A DNA stretch of 64,000 bases from an uncultured Lachnospiraceae bacterium (GTDB lineage: Bacteria > Bacillota > Clostridia > Lachnospirales > Lachnospiraceae): the NCBI GenBank assembly GCA_910579685.1, contig CAJTVN010000018.1, positions 34,073 to 98,072 of the forward strand, in the 5' to 3' direction. Shown here piece by piece: positions 16,899 to 25,083 of this stretch (its first letter is position 1; every line of letters starts with the position of its first letter). The notes under the pieces are model-generated. The model made no database searches and was not told where the DNA came from. It was given only the letters and a program-made list of their open reading frames with translations. The translations under genes and the position numbers were made by a program.

Positions 16899-17516
16899 CT
16901 ATTTAAAGATTCTGAAAATTCCAAATACTCTTCCCAAAATCTGACAGTCATCCACAATAATAGGATCCATCGTATCATTTTCAGGTTGAAGACGGATATG
17001 CCCATCCTCTTTATAATAGGTTTTCACCGTGGCGGAATCATCAATCAGGGCAACAACGATCTCTCCGTTCCTGGCCGTATTGCAGGAATTTACAAAAACC
17101 TGATCACCGCTGAAAATCCCGGCATTGATCATGGAATCGCCCTTCACATTTAAGATGAAAGATTCACCGCTCGGCACAAACTCGGCAGGAACGGGAAAAT
17201 AAGTCTCTATATTCTCTTGTGCGAGAATCGGAAGACCTGCGGCAACTTGTCCGATGACAGGAAGGCTCACCATCTCGGTTCGAACCATCTGAAAACTGTC
17301 GTCACAGATTTCAATGGCACGGGGTTTGGTGGGATCACGCCTGATATACCCATTTTTCTCCAGGGTTTCAAGATGGGAATGAACCGAGGAGGTGGACTTC
17401 AAGTGTACCGCCTCACAAATTTCACGGACGGCAGGCGGATATCCCTTATTTAAAATCTCATCTTTGATATAATCTAATATTTCCTGCTGTTTCTTGGTTA
17501 TTTTCCCATATGCCAT
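16899..17516 (-). CDS. lexA: LexA SOS repressor
   Basis: A 205-residue repressor with an N-terminal winged helix (residues about 1-70, STSSVHSHLETLEKNGYIRR) and a C-terminal S24 self-cleaving domain. The cleavage site is Ala93-Gly94 in IGQVAAGLP. The catalytic dyad is Ser128 (KGDSMINAGI) and Lys165 (ATVKTYY). RecA-stimulated self-cleavage derepresses the SOS regulon. It is divergent from the yneA-like gene, with LexA boxes in the shared spacer, so it is autoregulated. A TATACT -10 lies on the minus strand near 17552-17557. Confidence 0.97.
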   Translation of the reverse strand: MAYGKITKKQQEILDYIKDEILNKGYPPAVREICEAVHLKSTSSVHSHLETLEKNGYIRRDPTKPRAIEICDDSFQMVRTEMVSLPVIGQVAAGLPILAQENIETYFPVPAEFVPSGESFILNVKGDSMINAGIFSGDQVFVNSCNTARNGEIVVALIDDSATVKTYYKEDGHIRLQPENDTMDPIIVDDCQILGRVFGIFRIFK

Positions 17517-17589
17517 GCCAAATCCTCCATTATTTTTGAATTATATTTTTAGTATATCACAGGCCGGTTCAAAAGGCAAACGTATATTC

Positions 17590-17603
17590 CAAATATTTGT
17601 TCG
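17590..17603. promoter_or_regulatory. LexA box (lexA side)
   Basis: CAAATATTTGTTCG resembles the Gram-positive LexA site CGAACNNNNGTTCG, with 12 of the 14 positions fitting if the central four are free. It lies upstream of the lexA -35 region. Confidence 0.55.
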
Positions 17604-17621
17604 ATTTTTTGCTGAAAAGTA

Positions 17622-17650
17622 TTGACACCAGAATGTTTGTTCGATATAAT
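17622..17650 (+). promoter_or_regulatory. SOS promoter of the yneA-like gene with an internal LexA box
   Basis: TTGACA (17622-17627) and TATAAT (17645-17650) are consensus elements with a 17-base spacer. The spacer contains AGAATGTTTGTTCG (17630-17643), a LexA-like site with two mismatches. Strong promoter and repressor sites together suggest tight repression and high induction. Confidence 0.85.
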
Positions 17651-17656
17651 AAAAAC

Positions 17657-17683
17657 AGAACAAAAGTTCGCAACAAATGTTCG
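17657..17683. promoter_or_regulatory. Two further LexA boxes downstream of the yneA promoter
   Basis: AGAACAAAAGTTCG (17657-17670) keeps both GAAC and GTTC half-sites. GCAACAAATGTTCG (17670-17683) follows it directly and shares one base. Together with the box in the promoter spacer this gives three adjacent sites over the start region. Confidence 0.8.
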
Positions 17684-17700
17684 TGCCTGGAGGATGTAAG

Positions 17701-18132
17701 ATGAATAACCGTGTCAGTGAAATCAGAATACAGAATAATAAGAGGAGAAGAAGGAGGCAGCTTCGCAAAAATATGACGCTTCTTTTCCTCTCTATGCTCC
17801 TGAGCATTAGTTTTTCCACTCTCTTTTTCGGTATGAAGGCAAAGGCACAGGATTACGGCAAAAAGACATCCAAAGAACAGATTTTTTCCCTTCAGACGTC
17901 TTTGGATCAGGACGAAGCCGGCATAAAATTGAATTTTCATAAATATTATAAGAGTCTTGCCATAAGATGCGGCGATACCCTCTGGGATCTTGCCTGCAAG
18001 TATGCGGATAATGCGTTTTATGATACCTATGACAGCTTTATCGAAGAAGTGATACAGATCAATCATCTTCCCGATGAGACGATCACAGCCGGGCAGAAGC
18101 TGATTATTCCTTATTATGATACAGTGCCTTAG
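17701..18132 (+). CDS. LysM-domain SOS cell division inhibitor, YneA-like
   Basis: A 143-residue protein with a basic N-terminus, one membrane/signal-anchor segment (residues about 25-44) and a C-terminal LysM-like domain (83-138, RCGDTLWDLACKYAD then ITAGQKLIIP). The divergent position beside lexA, three LexA boxes and the anchor-plus-LysM layout match YneA of Bacillus, which halts septation after DNA damage. Primary sequence similarity is limited, so the role is an inference from architecture and context. Start 17701 follows GGAGGA; the ATG at 17677 lies within an operator. Confidence 0.85.
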   Translation: MNNRVSEIRIQNNKRRRRRQLRKNMTLLFLSMLLSISFSTLFFGMKAKAQDYGKKTSKEQIFSLQTSLDQDEAGIKLNFHKYYKSLAIRCGDTLWDLACKYADNAFYDTYDSFIEEVIQINHLPDETITAGQKLIIPYYDTVP

Positions 18133-18133
18133 G

Positions 18134-19189
18134 CTATCTGTTTTCCCGCAGTTTTACAGCTTTTGCAGCCTGACGCCTCCTGTAGTCCTCCTGTGCGGCA
18201 TAGTGTTTGCGGGTGGTATTGACATCTTTATGGCCAAGCACATCCGCAACCAGATAGATGTCGCCGGTTTCCTGGTACAGCGCCGTGCCGTAGGTGCTTC
18301 TGAGCTTATGCGGAGTGATTTTTTTCAGGCTTGTCACGGTGGAAGCGTATTTCTTCACGAGGTTTTCCACAGCGCGGACTGTAATCCGCCTGTTCTGTAT
18401 GGACAGAAAAAGTGCGTTTTCATGTCCTTCGAGGGGAATTGTATGACACCGTTTCTCAAGATAATCGTGCAGGGCATCGGCGACTTCCTCCCCGAAATAA
18501 ACCACGGTTTCATATCCACCCTTACGGCGTATCTTTATCCCGTAATTATTGAAGTCCACATCATTAAGATCAAGCCCCACACATTCTGATACACGGATTC
18601 CTGTGCCCAGCAGAAGGGTGAGGAGAGCGATATCCCGCAGTCGTGTCTTATTATAGTATCTTTGCTGGTTTTTGGTAAGCATGCTTCCATCCTCAACTTG
18701 ATCCAGCAAAATCGCCACTTCGTCCGCATCCAGCCTGACAATTTCCTTCTCATGCTGTTTGGGGAGCGGCACGAGGGCGGCAGGATTGGTCTTGATCAGC
18801 TCAGAACAGAAGAAATAATTATAAAAGCTTTTTAGCGCTGACAGCTTGCGTTTTTTACCGCGCTCGCTGTTCATATATTCCTTTCCCTTTTTTTCGTAAT
18901 AGGCGATATAATCCATATATTCTTCAATATCTTCCCGTGTGATCTGGTCAAGCATGGCAATGGGGAAGTTTTCAATTTCCATATTGGCGCAAACACTGTT
19001 TTCCGCATGCAGAAACTCAAAGAAGACCCGCAGATCATAGGCGTATGCAAGTCTTGTCCTCGATGAGGTATATTCCTGGATCCCTCGGAAGAACTGCTTG
19101 CAAAAGGGTGGAAGAGTGGCAAGCACTTCCCGCATACGCATGGTATTGATATTATTTTGTTCGTCATGGTAATTCCTGCTGTTTTCCAT
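18134..19189 (-). CDS. Tyrosine recombinase, XerS-like
   Basis: A 351-residue tyrosine recombinase. The N-terminal SAM-like core-binding domain (about 30-135) is followed by the catalytic domain with Arg199 (GTGIRVSE), Lys223, His294 and Arg297 (HKLR), His320 (GHKD) and nucleophile Tyr330 (KHYAAQ). All are present, so it should be active. It is longer than XerC/D (about 300) and resembles the single-recombinase XerS type used for chromosome dimer resolution in streptococci. No phage or transposon genes are adjacent. It is convergent with the yneA-like gene, only 1 base apart. Start follows AAGGAGCAGAGAAT. Confidence 0.88.
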   Translation of the reverse strand: MENSRNYHDEQNNINTMRMREVLATLPPFCKQFFRGIQEYTSSRTRLAYAYDLRVFFEFLHAENSVCANMEIENFPIAMLDQITREDIEEYMDYIAYYEKKGKEYMNSERGKKRKLSALKSFYNYFFCSELIKTNPAALVPLPKQHEKEIVRLDADEVAILLDQVEDGSMLTKNQQRYYNKTRLRDIALLTLLLGTGIRVSECVGLDLNDVDFNNYGIKIRRKGGYETVVYFGEEVADALHDYLEKRCHTIPLEGHENALFLSIQNRRITVRAVENLVKKYASTVTSLKKITPHKLRSTYGTALYQETGDIYLVADVLGHKDVNTTRKHYAAQEDYRRRQAAKAVKLRENR

Positions 19190-19210
19190 ATTCTCTGCTC
19201 CTTGTTATTA

Positions 19211-19260
19211 ACTATGGCATCATAATACAATTTTAGCATATTTTGAGAAGAAGCCATAGT
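19211..19260. repeat. Inverted repeat upstream of the Xer-like gene
   Basis: ACTATGGC (19211-19218) and GCCATAGT (19253-19260) are perfect inverted arms 34 bases apart, in the 200-base AT-rich spacer between the recombinase and the next gene. It could be an operator or a recombinase site. Confidence 0.45.
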
Positions 19261-19400
19261 ATATTTCAGGAAAGAATGCTATACTTAATTTATAAAATTC
19301 AGTTTTGGAGCTGATTTAAGTATTAAGTCAACAATCCTGCAGCAAGCTGGCGGTGCATCGAATCGGCACCGTGGCAGAGCCGGGGAGGGAAGAGGGAGCC

Positions 19401-20726
19401 ATGAAGCTTAAATTTGAGAAGAAATATATCATGATCGGCATTATTGCTTTTTTTGTAATTGCGTCCTCCATCTGTTTTTATTACCTGGTTTTTCATGGAG
19501 ACAGATTCTCTGCCAAAATTAACGCTCTGATGATTATTGCAAGCCCGATATTATACGGAATTATATTGGCTTATCTGCTTACTCCCATTGTCAATAATCT
19601 GGAAACCAATCTGCTTATTCCTCTGTTTTTAAAGATTTCAGCAGACGAGGAAAAGAAAAGGAAGATTATGCGCTTTTTGTCCGTTGCCATAACGATTATA
19701 CTTGTGGTTCTGCTGATCAAAGGCTTTTTTTCCATACTGATCCCGAACCTGATAACCAGTATCAGGAGTATTTCCAACCAATTTCCAACATATGTTGAGA
19801 ATCTGATTCATTTTACGGACAGATATTTTGAAAACAATCCGGATATTGAGAAAATCTTTGCGCAGGTACTTGATACTTATTCGGAACAATTAAATGATTT
19901 TATAAACAATAATGTCATTACACGTTTGGAATCCCTTGTAAAAACGGTATCGCTGAGTATGATCGGCGTGTTGAAGTCTTTGTGGAATTTGATTATAGGG
20001 CTTGTGATATCGATTTATGTCCTGTTCAGCAAAGAGACATTTTCAGGCCAGGCTAAGAAAATTATGTATGCTTTCTTTCCAACCCGAACCGCAAATGGGC
20101 TGATCAAGGATTTTCGTTTTGTCAGTGATACTTTTATCGGATTTATCAGCGGTAAAATTATCGATTCCTTTATTATAGGCGTGATTTGCTTTGCCGGTAC
20201 CAGCCTTCTCAAAATGCCTTATGCACTATTGATCAGCGTAATTGTGGGAATCACTAACATTATTCCTTTTTTTGGTCCCTACCTTGGGGCGATTCCCAGT
20301 GCAATTTTAATCCTGATGGTAGATCCCATAAAATGTATCTACTTCATTATTTTTATTTTGATTCTTCAGCAGGTAGATGGAAATGTAATCGGGCCTAAGA
20401 TTTTGGGGGAATCCACGGGGCTGTCAGGCTTCTGGGTTATTTTCTCGATCACCTTATTCGGAGGAATCATGGGAATTCCTGGTATGATCATAGGCGTTCC
20501 CTTCTTTGCCGTGCTCTATGCAATGGCAAAACGTATCATAAGCCGCCATCTTACGCAAAAAGGACTTTCCACGGTGACAAAGGATTACATGAATCTTGAA
20601 TACATTAAGGGATATGAATTTGTTCCAAAGGATGACGGGGTAAAGAAAAAATTTTTTAAATTATCGATTGGTAAGAAATCCGGCTCGAAGCCTGATCATA
20701 AGAAAGAAGAGGATAAATCGGAATGA
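19401..20726 (+). CDS. AI-2E family transporter (permease)
   Basis: A 441-residue polytopic membrane protein with about eight hydrophobic segments. The layout is typical of the AI-2E/DUF20 family: N-terminal membrane spans, a periplasm/exterior-facing stretch (about 120-190), then SGKIIDSFIIG, GITNIIPFFGPYLGAIPS and QQVDGNVIGPKILG motifs. Members export AI-2 or act as Na+/H+ antiporters; substrate here is unknown. The C-terminal tail is basic. Start 19401 follows GAAGAGGGAG. It overlaps dtd by 4 bases. Confidence 0.9.
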   Translation: MKLKFEKKYIMIGIIAFFVIASSICFYYLVFHGDRFSAKINALMIIASPILYGIILAYLLTPIVNNLETNLLIPLFLKISADEEKKRKIMRFLSVAITIILVVLLIKGFFSILIPNLITSIRSISNQFPTYVENLIHFTDRYFENNPDIEKIFAQVLDTYSEQLNDFINNNVITRLESLVKTVSLSMIGVLKSLWNLIIGLVISIYVLFSKETFSGQAKKIMYAFFPTRTANGLIKDFRFVSDTFIGFISGKIIDSFIIGVICFAGTSLLKMPYALLISVIVGITNIIPFFGPYLGAIPSAILILMVDPIKCIYFIIFILILQQVDGNVIGPKILGESTGLSGFWVIFSITLFGGIMGIPGMIIGVPFFAVLYAMAKRIISRHLTQKGLSTVTKDYMNLEYIKGYEFVPKDDGVKKKFFKLSIGKKSGSKPDHKKEEDKSE

Positions 20727-21175
20727 AGTTTGTAATACAACGAGTCAGTAACGCAAGTGTCCGTGTGGAGGATAAGGTGATAGGCCGGATCGGAAAAGGA
20801 TTTTTGATATTGCTCGGTGTCAGCGCCAGCGATTCGGAGGAAATAGCGGACAAAATGGTAAATAAAATGATCCGTCTTCGAATTTTTGAGGACGAAAATG
20901 ATAAAACTAACCTGAGTATCAGGGATGTTGGCGGAGAATTGCTTATTATATCGCAGTTTACTCTGTATGCAGATTGCAAAAAAGGGAACCGCCCATCCTT
21001 TATCAATGCCGGAAAGCCGGAGGATGCGAACCGCCTGTACGAATATGTAATACGCAAATGCAGGGAAGAGATAGCCATAGTAGAACATGGAGAGTTTGGC
21101 GCACATATGGAGGTATCGCTGGTGAATTATGGCCCTTTTACGGTTGTGCTCGATTCGGATGAGATAATTAAGTGA
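20723..21175 (+). CDS. dtd: D-aminoacyl-tRNA deacylase Dtd
   Basis: A 150-residue enzyme that removes D-amino acids (and glycine from tRNA-Ala) from charged tRNAs. It starts MKFVIQRVSNASVRVEDK. The active-site SQFTLYADCKKGNRPSF and the C-terminal NYGPFTV, equivalent to the family NxGPxT motif, are visible. Its ATG overlaps the stop of the transporter gene (ATGA). Confidence 0.95.
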   Translation: MKFVIQRVSNASVRVEDKVIGRIGKGFLILLGVSASDSEEIADKMVNKMIRLRIFEDENDKTNLSIRDVGGELLIISQFTLYADCKKGNRPSFINAGKPEDANRLYEYVIRKCREEIAIVEHGEFGAHMEVSLVNYGPFTVVLDSDEIIK

Positions 21176-21238
21176 CGGCGGAAGGAAACATATTACCTAT
21201 GAAAGTCAGAAACTGTGTAAATATGGGGAGGTATTTCA

Positions 21239-21472
21239 ATGAAATTATGGATAGGCCTGGTGATTGCTTTTGCCGTTCTTGTATTTGTGTATAATTTTAT
21301 AAAGAACAAAAAGCGCCGCAACAGCCATTTGGATGCCACGATTGAATTTAAGAAAAGATATCATCAGAACAGAAGAGTGAAGCAGGATATCTGTGAGGAT
21401 AGAAATCAAAGTAACTATGTCACAAAATATAACAGTAAATTGGATTATGTGGAAAAGGATAGGTTTACATAA
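21239..21472 (+). CDS. Small single-span membrane protein
   Basis: A 77-residue protein: one N-terminal hydrophobic segment (residues about 4-21), then a highly basic cytosolic-type tail with many Lys/Arg and Asn. No family recognised. GGGGAGG lies 7 bases upstream of the ATG, supporting translation. The stop codon is inside a strong hairpin (21461-21489). Confidence 0.65.
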   Translation: MKLWIGLVIAFAVLVFVYNFIKNKKRRNSHLDATIEFKKRYHQNRRVKQDICEDRNQSNYVTKYNSKLDYVEKDRFT

Positions 21473-21489
21473 TGTTTTTATGTAAACCT
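21461..21489. repeat. Perfect 12-bp hairpin over the stop codon
   Basis: AGGTTTACATAA (21461-21472) pairs with TTATGTAAACCT (21478-21489), with a 5-base loop. The stop codon of the small membrane protein is the TAA in the first arm. There is no T-tract directly after it, so it may be an mRNA 3' stabiliser rather than a terminator. Confidence 0.7.
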
Positions 21490-21538
21490 ATGGCGTTTTT
21501 ATGGGTTATACTGAGATTAATGAAGTTGGAAAAGCATA

Positions 21539-21571
21539 ATGGGTTGACATAAAAAGATTATGTTAACCCAT
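21539..21571. repeat. 14-bp inverted repeat in the dtd downstream region
   Basis: ATGGGTTGACATAA (21539-21552) is complementary to TTATGTTAACCCAT (21558-21571) except for one position. It is the second of three hairpins in a row. Confidence 0.6.
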
Positions 21572-21576
21572 AAACT

Positions 21577-21602
21577 AAAAGCCCCGTAAGGGGGCTTTTT
21601 TA
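21577..21602 (+). terminator. Rho-independent terminator
   Basis: AAAAGCCCC (21577-21585) pairs with GGGGCTTTT (21591-21599), loop GTAAG, followed by more T. Classic terminator for the transporter-dtd-small protein transcript. It can work in both directions. Confidence 0.9.
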
Positions 21603-21608
21603 CGTAAT

Positions 21609-21796
21609 ACAAGTTTAACGAAACTAGTTGACTGGTAGCCATTACATGAAGGCTTTAGCCGTATCATAAAGCCCTTCAGTCAAGAGTCAACACAAGTACA
21701 AGTTTAACGAACTAGTTGACTGGTAAGCCATTACATGAAGGCTTTAGCCGTATCGTAAAGCCCTCCAGTCAAGGATCAACTATTCGTTAAACTTGT
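21609..21796. repeat. Duplicated two-stem structured repeat with inverted flanks
   Basis: Two direct copies of an approximately 89-base unit start at 21609 and 21698. Each begins ACAAGTTTAACGAA and contains TTGACTGG, GGCTTTA, then TAAAGCC and CAGTCAA, so each can fold into a two-part stem. The copies differ at a few positions, some preserving pairing (CTTCAG against CTCCAG). The 14-base start is repeated as a perfect inverted copy, TTCGTTAAACTTGT, at 21783-21796, closing the array. No coding frame. It resembles a REP/MITE-like element or a structured RNA and is not a known class to me. Confidence 0.75.
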
Positions 21797-21847
21797 GTTT
21801 TGCGAATAGTTGAATGCAGCTTACACTCCATTTCTCTTACACAATGC

Positions 21848-22477
21848 TCAGAAATTATTCTTGGCCTCAAAATCCTCAATATACTGTGTGAGCAGCTTGA
21901 CGGTTCCATCAATACCCAGAACACTGCTGTTAATGCAAAGATCATAGCTGTCTGCGCGTCCCCACTTCTTGGAGGAATAGTAATTATAATAGCTTTGACG
22001 CTGTCTGTCCTTTTTGATACAAGTATCCTTTGCTTTTGCGGCGTCCATATCATATTTTTTCATGATCCTTTTAACCTTAGTTTCCTCATCCCCATAAATA
22101 AATATATGAACGCAGTTTTTCAGATCATTTAACGCATAATCCGCACAGCGGCCTACAATCACACAGGGGCCTTCACTTGCAATCTTCTTGATGGTATCAA
22201 ACTGTGCCAGAAAAACCTTATGGCTGATAGGCATATCCACGAAATGAGAAGCATTATAGCCGAAGGAATAAGTATCCATGACCAGGTTGTAAAGGAAAGA
22301 GCTGGTAGGTCGTTCATCATGATTTTCCAGCATTTCTTCGCAGAAGCCGCTTTCCTTTGCAGCTCTTGAGAGAAGTTCGTTGTCATAACAGGTAATGCCA
22401 AAATATTCGGCAAGCCTTTCGCCGATCTCTCTCCCGCCTGATCCGTATTGTCTTCCGATTGTGATCACAGTATTCAT
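21848..22477 (-). CDS. Cytidylate kinase-like family protein
   Basis: A 209-residue P-loop kinase-like protein starting MNTVITIGRQYGSGGREIG. The GRQYGSGGREIG loop is the modified P-loop of the cytidylate kinase-like family found widely in Clostridia. Later motifs are GPCVIVGRCADYAL and the lid-type DRQRQSYYNYYSSKKWG. The second substrate is unknown; it is distinct from genuine Cmk. AGGAGGG precedes the start. It is the leftmost gene of the leftward run and abuts the repeat element. Confidence 0.88.
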   Translation of the reverse strand: MNTVITIGRQYGSGGREIGERLAEYFGITCYDNELLSRAAKESGFCEEMLENHDERPTSSFLYNLVMDTYSFGYNASHFVDMPISHKVFLAQFDTIKKIASEGPCVIVGRCADYALNDLKNCVHIFIYGDEETKVKRIMKKYDMDAAKAKDTCIKKDRQRQSYYNYYSSKKWGRADSYDLCINSSVLGIDGTVKLLTQYIEDFEAKNNF

Positions 22478-22530
22478 ATAAAACCCTCCTGACTAAAACA
22501 CCTTTTGTTTCTATATTATTATACACAAAA

Positions 22531-22577
22531 AATTCCAATAAATCAAGGCACCGACAATGGCGCCAGTGCCTTGATTT
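22531..22577 (-). terminator. Terminator after the cstA-type gene
   Basis: AAATCAAGGCAC (22540-22551) and GTGCCTTGATTT (22566-22577) form a 12-bp stem. On the minus strand it is followed by ATTGGAATTTTTT, giving a delayed T-run. Confidence 0.7.
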
Positions 22578-22600
22578 TCCAGCTGTTTTGAGGAAACAAG

Positions 22601-24310
22601 CTATTTGGGTGTATTCTTGTTCAGTAACACTTTTCCGCCATCGATAATCAGAATTACCGCAAGCACGACAAGTGGTACGATAATAACGCTCTGAAGAACA
22701 TCCGTAAACATTGCGGTGCCTTCTACGGTTCCTCCGAACACCTCGCCCAGATTTTTCTTTAAGGTCAAAAGCAAAGAAGTGATGGTCGCACATGCCATGA
22801 AAATAATCGGGATGTACAGCATTTTGTTATTTCTTCCAATCCTCTTAAGGTAAGCGGCAAGTGCAAGGAATGCAGGAACTGCAACCAGCTGGTTTGCGGC
22901 GCCAAACAGCGGCCAAACCTTTGTGTAACCTGCCAGGCAGAGTACAAACCCGAAGAATGCGGTAATAATGGTTGCCACATACATATTTTCCAGTTTCAGC
23001 TTCTTTCCGACTTCCGTACCTGCAAAGAGCTCCTGGAACATGAAACGGCCAAGTCTGGTACCGGTATCCAGCGATGTCAGGCAGAAGCAGCTTACAGCCA
23101 ACATGATGATGGTCTTTGTTGCGTTTACCGCACCTTCACCAAATCCGATGGTTGCAAAGAAGTTAGAAATTGCAGTACCAAAGATAATGGTAGGAGAAAT
23201 TGCCTCAAGACCTAACATCTCTTTTACCGCGGCCTGAGAACCGTCTGAGGAAAGGGTTCCGATTGCAATCAGGGAAATAACCGCAAGTACGCACTCGATC
23301 AACATGGAACCGTAACCAACCATCAGAGCGTCCTTTTCATTATCAAGCTGCTTGGAAGTGGTTCCGGATGCGATCAGGGAATGGAAACCTGAAATAGCGC
23401 CACAGGCAATGGTAATGAACAGGGTGGGGAACATATAATTTCCGCCTACCGCAAATCCTGTAAACGCAGGTGTTGTGAACGTGGTGGATGCGGGGTTTAC
23501 AATCGTCGCACCGATAATACCGATTACAGCCGCTCCCATCATGAAATAAAGCAGGAAGGAGCTTAAGTAATCTCTCGGCTGCAGGAGGATCCACACAGGC
23601 GTCACGGATGCAATGATAATGTAAATAAACACAAAACCGATCCAGAAATTCTTTGAAATGTCCAGAGGACATACCAGACCGATTGCAACGCATGCCGCCA
23701 AAAGAACCACGCCGAGTATGGTAGCCACTGCCATGGGCGCATTCTTTCTGTAAACCAGAATACCAAAACCAATGGCAAGAGGAATAAACAGGAGCGAAGC
23801 TGTCGCAACAGATCCGTTGCTGGCGCTTCCGCCATAGCTTGCACCGATAAAACTGTTTGCTACGATATCGCCGAATGCCGCAATTACAAGGAGTAATACA
23901 AGCCATGCAAATACCGTAAATAAAATTCTGGTTCTGTGTCCGATGTTCTCCTCGATAACCTCGCCTAAGGATTTGCCTTCATGACGAATGGATACGAACA
24001 ATGCGCCAAAGTCCTGGACTGCTCCAAAGAAAATACCGCCGATCACGATCCAAAGGAAACAGGGTACCCATCCAAAAAATGCCGCCTGGATCGGGCCGTT
24101 GATTGGGCCTGCTCCTGCAATGGATGAAAAGTGATGTCCCATTAAAACAGGTGTCTTGGCAGGCACATAGTCCACACCGTCTTCCAGCTCGTAAGCAGGT
24201 GTCTTTCTGCCGGGGTCGATTCCCCATGTTTTAGCAAGGTAACGTCCGTATGTAAGATAAGCCACAACGAAAATCACGATCGCTAAAATTATTAATAATA
24301 ATGCGCTCAC
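22601..24310 (-). CDS. cstA: Carbon starvation protein CstA family transporter
   Basis: A 569-residue integral membrane protein with many transmembrane segments. The N-terminal CstA signature is clear: YGRYLAKTWGIDPGRKTPA, DYVPAKTPVLMGHHFSSIAG, AGPINGPIQAAFFGWVP. The family takes up pyruvate and/or peptides during carbon limitation. The GTG start at 24310 is preceded by AGGAGGG. Upstream on the minus strand is a 198-residue protein of unknown function, probably in the same transcript with an 82-base gap that can fold into a hairpin. Confidence 0.95.
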   Translation of the reverse strand: MSALLLIILAIVIFVVAYLTYGRYLAKTWGIDPGRKTPAYELEDGVDYVPAKTPVLMGHHFSSIAGAGPINGPIQAAFFGWVPCFLWIVIGGIFFGAVQDFGALFVSIRHEGKSLGEVIEENIGHRTRILFTVFAWLVLLLVIAAFGDIVANSFIGASYGGSASNGSVATASLLFIPLAIGFGILVYRKNAPMAVATILGVVLLAACVAIGLVCPLDISKNFWIGFVFIYIIIASVTPVWILLQPRDYLSSFLLYFMMGAAVIGIIGATIVNPASTTFTTPAFTGFAVGGNYMFPTLFITIACGAISGFHSLIASGTTSKQLDNEKDALMVGYGSMLIECVLAVISLIAIGTLSSDGSQAAVKEMLGLEAISPTIIFGTAISNFFATIGFGEGAVNATKTIIMLAVSCFCLTSLDTGTRLGRFMFQELFAGTEVGKKLKLENMYVATIITAFFGFVLCLAGYTKVWPLFGAANQLVAVPAFLALAAYLKRIGRNNKMLYIPIIFMACATITSLLLTLKKNLGEVFGGTVEGTAMFTDVLQSVIIVPLVVLAVILIIDGGKVLLNKNTPK

Positions 24311-24392
24311 AACAATCCCTCCTAATCATATTTTTTCTTATGTTTTGAGCATCTTCTTATATGAAGCGGACAAATATCCGCAATATAAGCCT

Positions 24393-24989
24393 TTACAGTT
24401 CCTGCTTATAGGGAGTAAGACCTTTTTCCTTCATCATCTTTTGAAAACCTGGTTTCCCTTCCTCCACATCCTTGAAAGCTCCAGTAAAAATTTCCTTTTT
24501 TCTCCGCCCGTGATAATTGCTGATAAATTTTTTGTCCTCCATGGATGCGCACAAAACGGTACCCTGGGAGAATCCTCTCAGATTAAATTTGTATACTTTT
24601 TCAAACCGGAAACGCCTGATCTTGTCAGCCGTCTGCTTGGAAAGCGCTTTTTGCGAGACAATAATCACATTCAGATGACTCGACATGTGGTTTTGTTCCG
24701 GCAGTTTCTCGTTTCTGCGAACCAGGACAGGCTCCATATAATTTTGTATGATTCCGGCGGCTTCCTCGATCACGGACTCCGTGCACTCTTCCACTTCCAT
24801 AAACAAAATATGTTCATAGCTGCGGGTGGACCACATATTAATTTCCCGGACAAGAACATACTTTTCTATATATGAAAAAAAATACCCATATGCCGGGTAT
24901 TCTTTGCCATTTATCACATAAGGCTGATAAATGTCGAAGCTCCCCGAATAACGCAAAAGGAGCCGGTCAAGATATTCAGCCGTTTTCAT
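24393..24989 (-). CDS. Conserved hypothetical protein upstream of cstA
   Basis: A 198-residue soluble protein that I do not recognise. It starts MKTAEYLDRLLLRYSGSFD at 24989, after AAAGGGG; a longer reading upstream lacks a ribosome binding site. The first half (about 1-90) is aromatic-rich and hydrophilic (YGYFFSYIEKYVLVREINMW). The second half is mixed alpha/beta (LNVIIVSQKALSKQ, then FEKVYKFNLRGFSQGTVLCA) and ends basic. No membrane segment or metal motif is seen. It is 82 bases from cstA in the same direction, so a link to CstA is a plausible guess only. Confidence 0.75.
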   Translation of the reverse strand: MKTAEYLDRLLLRYSGSFDIYQPYVINGKEYPAYGYFFSYIEKYVLVREINMWSTRSYEHILFMEVEECTESVIEEAAGIIQNYMEPVLVRRNEKLPEQNHMSSHLNVIIVSQKALSKQTADKIRRFRFEKVYKFNLRGFSQGTVLCASMEDKKFISNYHGRRKKEIFTGAFKDVEEGKPGFQKMMKEKGLTPYKQEL

Positions 24990-25083
24990 TCTATTACCCC
25001 TTTGTATTATAAAGAACAAATTTCGAACTTTTTATTAAGTAAAATTTAAAATACTAAAATTTGTATAAACTTACTTAAAAAAG

